This document shows positions 57,881 to 64,000 of a stretch of 64,000 bases of DNA, in pieces (the stretch's first letter is position 1; each line of letters begins with the position of its first letter). Position numbers and translations under genes: made by a program. The stretch lies in NCBI GenBank assembly GCA_949128115.1, contig OX421963.1, positions 81,973,602-82,037,601 of the forward strand. Reading direction: 5' to 3'. The notes beneath the pieces are model-generated. The model was not told the origin of the DNA, searched no databases, and saw nothing but the letters and a program-made list of their open reading frames with translations. Source of the stretch: Anaspis maculata. Lineage: Eukaryota; Arthropoda; Insecta; Coleoptera; Scraptiidae.

Positions 57881-58380
57881 AGGCCCGCGAAACGGGATTT
57901 CCGAGAATCGGAATAGCGTTTTAAGATATTGTCTAGAGTTAAAAGTAGCAACACATCAGAGGTTTGTAGCTAGTAGTATCGGTAGCTTACCGAAGGTTGT
58001 GAAGTAATATTTTTGGGTATCGCAGAGCGAGTACTTCTGGTTCTGTTGAGCGGAATTTCCGAGGATCACAGGCTAGATATTGTGAGGATCATTGTGTTAC
58101 ATTTCCGATGTTTGTAGAAGAAATATCCGAAACTCGTAGAGCGATATCTACGAACATTATAAGGCGATGAGCTCAAAAAACGTAGAGCTGCATCTTCCAT
58201 AAGATTCGCAGAAAACAAGATTGCCGAAATCGTATTGCGGTACCTATACGGTATGATTTCGAAGATCATGAAGTTATTCGCGGAAGATCGTATAACCGCA
58301 ACGATGTTTTCATGGATTGTCAAGATGAGATTTCCGTGAACTGCAGACCTATATCTTATTTTTGGCAACAGGGAACGAAT
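57881..58380. repeat. Degenerate TTCCGAA..CGTAGAGCGATAT repeats
   Basis: Irregular units of about 28-35 bp with the shared words TTTCCGA, GAAATATCCGAA, CGTAGAGCGATAT and GATCGTAT. Similar words return at 58655-58745. The minus frame 58066-58383 is its translation. Confidence 0.5.
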
Positions 58381-58777
58381 CACATCACATCACTTAGCCA
58401 ACCATCTCATCAAAAAAATGCATTCCAACCAATCAGAGCTTGACTTAGAGTGGATGTTATCCGTTTTAAGGCTCTGAGGTCGCAGAGTCAGAGAGCACAA
58501 TTCTGTGACCAAACAATTTTGCGTTACGTTATTACGTTATTTTGCTGTGTGAAACGGTCACAAATATATTATTGCAAATATCTCGTAACAAAAGGATATA
58601 AGGATCCTAATATAATAAAAGTCTGATACGGCCTTTGGGCGAAATCTCCGTGAACCTCTCAAGCCAATATTTCCGAATAACGTAAAGCAATGCTGGTTTC
58701 TCGGAGATCACGGAGCGATATTTCGAAAGATCTTTAAACAGTGATTTTGAACGGGTTCAAGGTTATCATCTTGAAGC

Positions 58778-59600
58778 CCACCGCACGTAATTTACGGTAA
58801 AAATGGATGGGAAAAATCCGTCAATGTATGTACGATCCGAATAGCTGAGGCTTTGATCCAGGCAATGAGTAAGAGAGGGCGCTAGCTATTAAATTCATAC
58901 GTTAGAACTGCAAGTTACTATATAACCTGATTAAGGGGTTTCTGATGCGACTAAAAAACTTGTTGACGGGAAACGGTTCTATTTTTTTTGTCAAGTAGAA
59001 ACTCCTTCAAAAAGAAAATGTACGGGCATTGCTACCAACTTTTTAAAATGTCCAAAAGTTTTTGAAAATTTTTGATTTTGATTTTTGGAAATTCGAAAAA
59101 CTAGATAGTATCGACAATGCATCTTATAAAAAGTCCAAATTTGGCATGCGACTGCCTTGAAGGAAGATGCATTGTCGATGCTATCTGGTTTTTGAATTTT
59201 CAAAAATCAAAATCGAAAATTTTCGAAAATTTTTAGACATTTTCAAAATTTGATAGCAATGCCCGTACATTTTCTTTTTGGAAGAGTTTATACTTGTCGG
59301 AAAAAATTAAATGAAACCGATTCCTGTCAACAACTTTTTTAGTCGCATCAGAAACCCCCCAAGGGCTGTCACATACCGTACCCGTACATTTGCAGTCCTA
59401 TTACTGGGATGTGTATTGCCGCTATTCTTTGCCGGGTGTGGCCGTCGATCCCTCAGCTGAATCAAGCCTCGGAGAGCTTCACCTTCTCACCATCACACCT
59501 GAAGACCTAAAGACCTGAGACCTTTACATAGAAGTCTTGTACTATGATTTGAGTAATGGTTTCGCGTACATCATTGGTCCCGAAGTTTTTGGAAAGGTGA
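58778..59600 (+). repeat. Old relative of the giant LTR, interrupted
   Basis: 58778 on (TGAAGCCCACCGC) recalls the LTR start TGAAGCCACCCGC. GCGCTAGCTATTAAATTCAT at 58879 matches LTR position 18369 on. GATTTGAGTAATGGTTTCGC at 59549 matches LTR 20271 on, followed by GAAGTTTTTGGAA. The parts are in order but much closer together than in the intact LTR, so a deleted or shorter variant. A 424 bp foldback (58935-59358) is inserted between them. Confidence 0.55.
58935..59358. mobile_element. Foldback MITE, ~424 bp
   Basis: GGGGTTTCTGATGCGACTAA and its inverse form the ends. The arms pair almost fully (AATGTACGGGCATTGCTA, GACAATGCATCTT) around a centre near 59147. Non-coding; target duplication not resolved. 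Confidence 0.8.
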
Positions 59601-59765
59601 AAAGGTATCGAAGTATCGCAGGTATCGGAGTATCACAGGTAATGTAGATATCAAAAGATCGCAGTTATCTAAGGTGTCGAATTGAAAGTATCGTATCGTA
59701 CCTCTGTGTATCAAAGGATTGCAGCTATTGAAGGTATCAGCAAGTATTGAATATATTGAACGACT
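59601..59765. repeat. Degenerate GGTATCGAAGTATCGCA repeats
   Basis: Short irregular units of about 12-24 bp with the words GTATCG, GATCGCAG and AAGGTATC. The minus frame 59571-59807 is a translation of it. Confidence 0.6.
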
Positions 59766-60156
59766 GACCAAGTAGCTAGGGAGGAATCGAAACCTTCTAA
59801 TTAACATACGTAGAGGTAGTCATTTTCCATCGATTTGGAAACAGGTGCACCACATTCTTTCAAAAGAAAAAACATTCGTTTGGAAATCTCATGTCTCTTT
59901 CGAATCGTGCTTAGTGCAACATGTTTGGGTTGTCGCGTGAAAACCATCGCTTTTTGCAATCCTTGAATTTTTATTTTAAACCCAGCTCACGATAGTACCC
60001 TACTATAGTTTTAAATGCTGTTCCATTCCCTTGCCACAATTTTCTGAAGTTTATACTTCTGCTGTAGCCTGTGTCTGTGCCTCATTGTCTTATCAAAATT
60101 TCATCGTGCACAGTGTATGGTGTGAAATTGAAGTATAATGTGTTGTCTACTCATCT

Positions 60157-60285
60157 GGGGCCCTATTTTTGGAACCGGGGAACAGATCATCAGGTGATGT
60201 TGCCTAGGTGACAGCCAATCACAGCCCTGGTTGCCTAGCAACTTCGCATAGGAACGGATCACACGTTTCCCGAAAATAGGGCCCC
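60157..60285. mobile_element. 129 bp MITE
   Basis: Ends GGGGCCCTATTTTTGG and CGAAAATAGGGCCCC (inverse). The interior contains GTTGCCTAGGTGACAGCCAA and GTTGCCTAGCAAC. Non-coding. Confidence 0.7.
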
Positions 60286-61785
60286 TGGGCGTTTGAACAA
60301 AATTATTGAGGAGTTTTAGTCTCTGCCGATCGTCATACGATTTCACTGAGGAATTCTATTTCTGAATTATTTACTTTTCTTGACTATGTATGTATTGTAT
60401 AATTGATATTCAATAAAAAATAATAATAGTAATAACAATAATAATAAAAACTCGTAAAAAACAGAGAGATTTTCCAGTTGAATCCAGGGTCAATTCTCAT
60501 TATATTTGTTGATTGCAGTTGAACGTTGAACGGCAGCGGCGCCGGCGCCTTGGGCTGGGTAGTGGAGATTTCAAATCAAAACTAACGCACAGTGTGCTGC
60601 AGATAAAACTCAAATGGACGTAGGATGGTGAATTTCAGACTTCATTATACGGATCCGTGGAGCATAACCTCTGCGAGTCAACTACAGCTTGCGAAACCGG
60701 AGGGCAATATTCACGTTCTCATCGCAGGTCTCCGAGCCACCAATTTCGCCACAGAAATACCGGTCTTTCGGGCTTAATTTGGCTAATAAGCTCTCATGTG
60801 CCTAACTGAAATGTCCTCTTGTACGCCCGCCCAACTTCATTAGTACCCCTTCCATCCAGCGCAACGGCAGATTAGCAAACTTCCCTCTACTTGCGAACGC
60901 CTTTTTTTTCTAGTTTCCATCAAACATCTGCAAAACTTAACAATATTAGCGCTAACGCATACACTCAGCTGCTCCAGTTTCTGTGGCCATTATATCCGCT
61001 CATGATGATGGTAATTTTCTATAATATATCCGAGAAATTAAAACTTGAGTATTAACGTCAATTAGAGCCCCATTTCGCATTCTCTTTCAGCCAGAGCGCC
61101 ACTATAGTACCTATACCCAGCACAGAGAGGACTCGCCGGCTGGCTGTGTGTATATTTGCCTGCTGAGCTGAGCTGCTGAAATAATGCTGAAATATAGCTG
61201 CCTCGCTGAACACCCGCAAACACGGCCAACTTTTCACCTCCGCGCTGCTTAATTACTTTACAAAAGCTTTCAAATGTGACTTTAATGCACATACCTTGTT
61301 TAAAACGAAAATATTGTCGTAAAATACGACGACAGAGGTGCTGAGGAGGGACGGGGGGAGAGCGAGAGAGTTGTTGGACGTGGACAAAAGCTTTTAATTT
61401 TCCGGGCCGGTTCGTTTTGAATTATTATGTATTGTGTCGGCGCGGAGTGGATGGAGCTTTTTGCCTAAACCGGGCGGGTAATTTCGCTCATTTAGTACCT
61501 TTACACCTGCGAAAGAACTATTATACATAGAATTCATGCTTGTGAAAAGAGTGCCGGAACCACCCAAGGGTTATATAAAGAACTAGAGACAAAAAAAACA
61601 CTACCATTGTAAGGTATCTTTTCCCTTGTGATGGTTCCTGAGATACGTGGGTTGAAAGACTAAAGCAACCAAACAAAAAAGTATACGTAGTGTAGTCCGG
61701 ACACTTCCTGCTGATAACTGTATAGACTTTGCATTTGATGACGCAAAATGCCACGTAGTACAGTAACTTATTGACTGAATATACC
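60286..61785. other. Unique-looking intergenic region
   Basis: No repeat or domain recognised. Contains a GC-rich CGGCGCCGGCGCC patch near 60536-60550 and TAATTA-type words. The 76-codon minus frame at 61062 is not convincing. Confidence 0.35.
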
Positions 61786-61981
61786 CGAGGGGTAAATCAA
61801 TGATGGAACTCTAGTACACCAATTTTCAATTATTTTCAAATGATTTCCGAAGATTTCCAAAGATTCCCAACGATTCCCAAATGATTGCTAAATGATTCCA
61901 ATGATTTACAATGATTTCCAAATGATTTCCAATGATTTCCATAGGAGTGTACATCAGATTTTCAAGGAGGTTTACCCCTCG
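61786..61981. mobile_element. ~200 bp minisatellite-bearing element, relative of 2322-5889
   Basis: Inverted CGAGGGGTAAA ends (61786 on; 61971-61981) share CGAGGGG with the 3.57 kb element. The interior is a tandem array of ATGATTTCCAA units (61826-61950). GAATATACC is found before the left end (61777-61785) and seven bases after the right end (61989-61997), a probable 8-9 bp target duplication with some end slippage. Confidence 0.6.
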
Positions 61982-61997
61982 TCCCTTCGAATATACC

Positions 61998-62856
61998 TAA
62001 GCACTTCCCACATCTACCAAGTAGCATTTTACACATCAAATGCTAGAGTATTCAGCAGTTAGTGCCTGGACTACCCATTTTTTTTCCAAGTACGTTTTAG
62101 TCTAGCACAATAAAGAGCGAAGCCCAGTCCCCGAGTAGGAAAAGAGCTAGACCTTTTTCGATTCAAAAGTCACATCACAAAAAAATAGTAGCAGCTCTTA
62201 TAAAAAAAAGCCCCAGCCTCAACTCAGACAAATAGAAATTCGGCGAACCAAGCGCAAAGTGCAAAAAATACCAAACCGGCATCGCTGACAATAAGCAGAA
62301 AAGAATCGAACACTCTAGTCAAAGGAAGATGGATGAGAGAATAAGACTTGTAGAAGCCAGGTTGAAAAACAAATACAATCGAAGAAATGCTCTGGATGAC
62401 GAACGTAAGGTCATAAAGCACGCCACTGTCAAGGACCTGATGAAAGCAAGCTATAATACAAATGCAATAAAAAAGGACATTCAAGTAAAGGGTGCAAAAA
62501 TAAGAAAAAGTGTTCCCCGCAATGAAGAGAGGGGCACACAAGACCTGAAGCGGAAAATGCCTCCTTTTTAGGGAAGCTAAAATTCAAAAATAATTGGTCG
62601 CAGTGACGCTTTTTGGTCCCAATTCACCTGCGATGGCGGATTCTATGGACCTGGAGGTGAATTATCACAGTGGCGGATTGCGGGTGGCGGAAAGCGGATC
62701 CGCAATATCCGCAGATCTCGTCCCCACGCACCCACGGACACCGGCGGAACTTTTCAGCTATTTTGTTTCTTTAGGTTGATTTTGTTGTCCAGCTGACTTA
62801 CTTTTCACCAGTCAGACGTGCTCCAGTAGATATTGTGGAAAATGAATTTAAACGAA
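61998..62856. other. No confident gene
   Basis: Frames 62329-62571 (80 codons, lysine-rich, MDERIRLVEARLKNKY...) and 62594-62779 do not match a family I know. The first has coding-like composition and could be an exon, without splice evidence. Confidence 0.35.
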
Positions 62857-62858
62857 TA

Positions 62859-63330
62859 TAAGGGCCAATTCTGTATCGAACCCGTTTAAATTTAAAGGCC
62901 GTTAAAAGAAAATCAGCCAATCGTGAAGCCCATTTCTGATCGTTCCTAGGTGACCAACGCCTTTAAAAATTTTAAGGGGCATTTAAATTTTACAGAATTG
63001 CCACTTATAGTGGCCATTTAAATTTTACAGAATTGCCACTATTAAAAGAAAATCAGCCAATCGTGAAGCCCATTTCTGATCGTTCCTAGGTGACCAACGC
63101 CTTTAAAAATTTTAAGGGGCATTTAAATTTTACAGAATTGCCACTTATAGTGGCCATTTAAATTTTACAGAATTGCCACTTATAGTGGCAATTCTGTAAA
63201 ATTTAAATGCCCCTTAAAATTTTTAAAGGCGTTGGTCACCTAGGAACGATCAGAAATGGGCTTCACGATTGGCTGATTTTCTTTTAACGGCCTTTAAAAT
63301 TGAACGGGTTTGATACAGAATTGGCCCTTA
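62859..63330. mobile_element. 472 bp inverted-repeat element with internal duplication
   Basis: Ends TAAGGGCCAATTCTGTAT and inverse, flanked by TA. The left arm carries a ~140 bp segment (from TTAAAAGAAAATCAGCCAAT) twice, near 62903 and 63043; the right arm has it once in inverse. CAGAATTGCCACTTATAGTG repeats mark the joints. Confidence 0.8.
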
Positions 63331-63383
63331 TAGGGAATACGTTTCCTACCAAAGTGATTATTACAACTTGGGTCTACTGGAAG

Positions 63384-63766
63384 CAGTGGCGTATCTAGGG
63401 TAAATTGCGCCTAGGGCAAAACATGAAAATTGCGCCCCTGGATTAGACTTTTTTTCAGAATTCAGGCGGGCCACGACAAAATAGGCCCTCCTATTAGGGT
63501 TTATTTGGATCAGATGAAAAAGTCGAAAGTTGATCGTCTGTTTGGATGTATTGGTTTCGGTGTTTTCCCTCTTCTTCTTTCTCATTTCGCTTGTCAATTA
63601 TTGCTCACACGAATTATGCCCAACGTTGTGTCCAACAGTTCAAATATCTACATTATTTCATTTTTCATTTTTTACACTTTTATCTTTTCCTCTCATTTGC
63701 GCCCTGAGGATCAAAGTGCGTCCATAGCACGTGCCCCATTTGCCCCCCCCCGTAGATACACCTCTA
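63384..63766. mobile_element. 383 bp hAT MITE
   Basis: Ends CAGTGGCGTATCTAGGG and CGTAGATACACCTCTA (imperfect inverse), with the 8 bp ACTGGAAG on both sides (63376-63383 and 63767-63774). The first part of the 185-codon frame starting at 63430 is MITE sequence, not gene. Confidence 0.85.
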
Positions 63767-63774
63767 ACTGGAAG

Positions 63775-63987
63775 AACAGACAATTGAAGCGTTTGGCAGG
63801 TGCGCTCTGGTTACTGAGAGCAAAGAGGAATGAGAACAAAATGCGAGTCCGGGACATCTATAGAAATCGCAAACACCAAGAGGCTAGCCATAATTTACTA
63901 GTGGAAATGCAACTGGCCGATACAAGAGGCTTTGCTGGGTACCTTGGAATGCCTCCGCAAGACTTCGATCAATCATTGAGCCATTGA
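63775..63987 (+). pseudogene. Harbinger/ALP1-like transposase N-terminal fragment
   Basis: After the MITE the frame reads LKRLAGALWLLRAKRNENK, IYRNRKHQEASHNLLVEMQL, then GFAGYLGMPPQDFDQ and soon TGA. An arginine-rich start, NLL.EL..D...F..Y.RM....FD is the usual opening of PIF/Harbinger transposases and HARBI1/ALP1-like derivatives. It stops before the DDE nuclease and the window ends 13 bp later, so continuation after a frameshift cannot be judged. Confidence 0.5.
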
Positions 63988-64000
63988 GTCTTGTCGGTCC

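Noticed and set aside
63430..63774. N-terminal half of the 185-codon frame as a membrane protein (hydrophobic FLISLV-like stretch)
   Set aside because: It is MITE sequence bounded by an 8 bp target duplication.

Overview
The window is eukaryotic and very probably from an insect. Spliced genes have short GT-AG introns, intergenic DNA is AT-rich, and there is a tRNA-derived SINE, THAP, DUF4806 and DUF4817 protein signatures, and a dense crowd of DNA transposons. The frequent short motif TAGGTACCT and the many long foldback elements would fit a hemipteran such as a whitefly, but that is only an inference. There are no operons, no rRNA and no CRISPR. Almost all open frames of 60-150 codons are chance frames inside repeats.

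Genes. Two host genes can be defended, both on the minus strand. A DUF4806-domain gene has four coding exons between 15961 and 14378, with junctions in phase; its first exon is unresolved. An HDHD3-type haloacid dehalogenase-like gene has exons at 38928-38677 and 33849-33322, with a 4.8 kb intron that holds a 2.15 kb foldback transposon. A possible exon lies at 7860-8015 (minus). Transposon-derived or orphan coding remnants are: a DUF4817 transposase fragment (16302-16770), a THAP zinc finger (25272-25460), a Tc1-like helix-turn-helix (30327-30513), a LINE-like C-terminal domain (49999-50484), a Ty3/Gypsy pol relic (56640-57560) and a Harbinger/ALP1-like N-terminus (63775-63987).

Repeats, left to right. 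2.3-5.9 kb: hAT-like element with TATTCC minisatellites at both ends, filled with Helentron/DINE-like copies. 6.5-7.5 kb: foldback. 8.9-9.5 kb: hAT MITE packed with AAAAACCCA. 10.6-13.4 kb: foldback nested in another inverted-repeat element. 18.25-24.74 kb: complete non-coding LTR retrotransposon with two apparently identical 2.9 kb LTRs, a primer-binding site, a polypurine tract and a 4 bp target duplication. 26.4-28.6 and 42.3-44.4 kb: inverted copies of a 2.1 kb element carrying a ~262 bp satellite. 29.8-31.1, 34.0-36.2, 39.3-41.5, 45.3-48.7 and 49.1-50.6 kb: long foldbacks, some nested. 50.6-56.6 and 60.3-61.8 kb are the longest stretches without recognisable repeats. 57.6-63.8 kb: degenerate repeats, an old LTR relative and several MITEs.

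The most unusual object is the LTR element. Over 89% of its 6.5 kb is LTR, its 693 bp interior encodes no gag or pol, and that interior contains five tiny intron-like cassettes. The second theme is the number of near-perfect long inverted repeats; if transcribed, each would give a long hairpin RNA. All repeat calls come from reading the sequence by eye, so boundaries may be off by a few bases, and no database comparison was possible.
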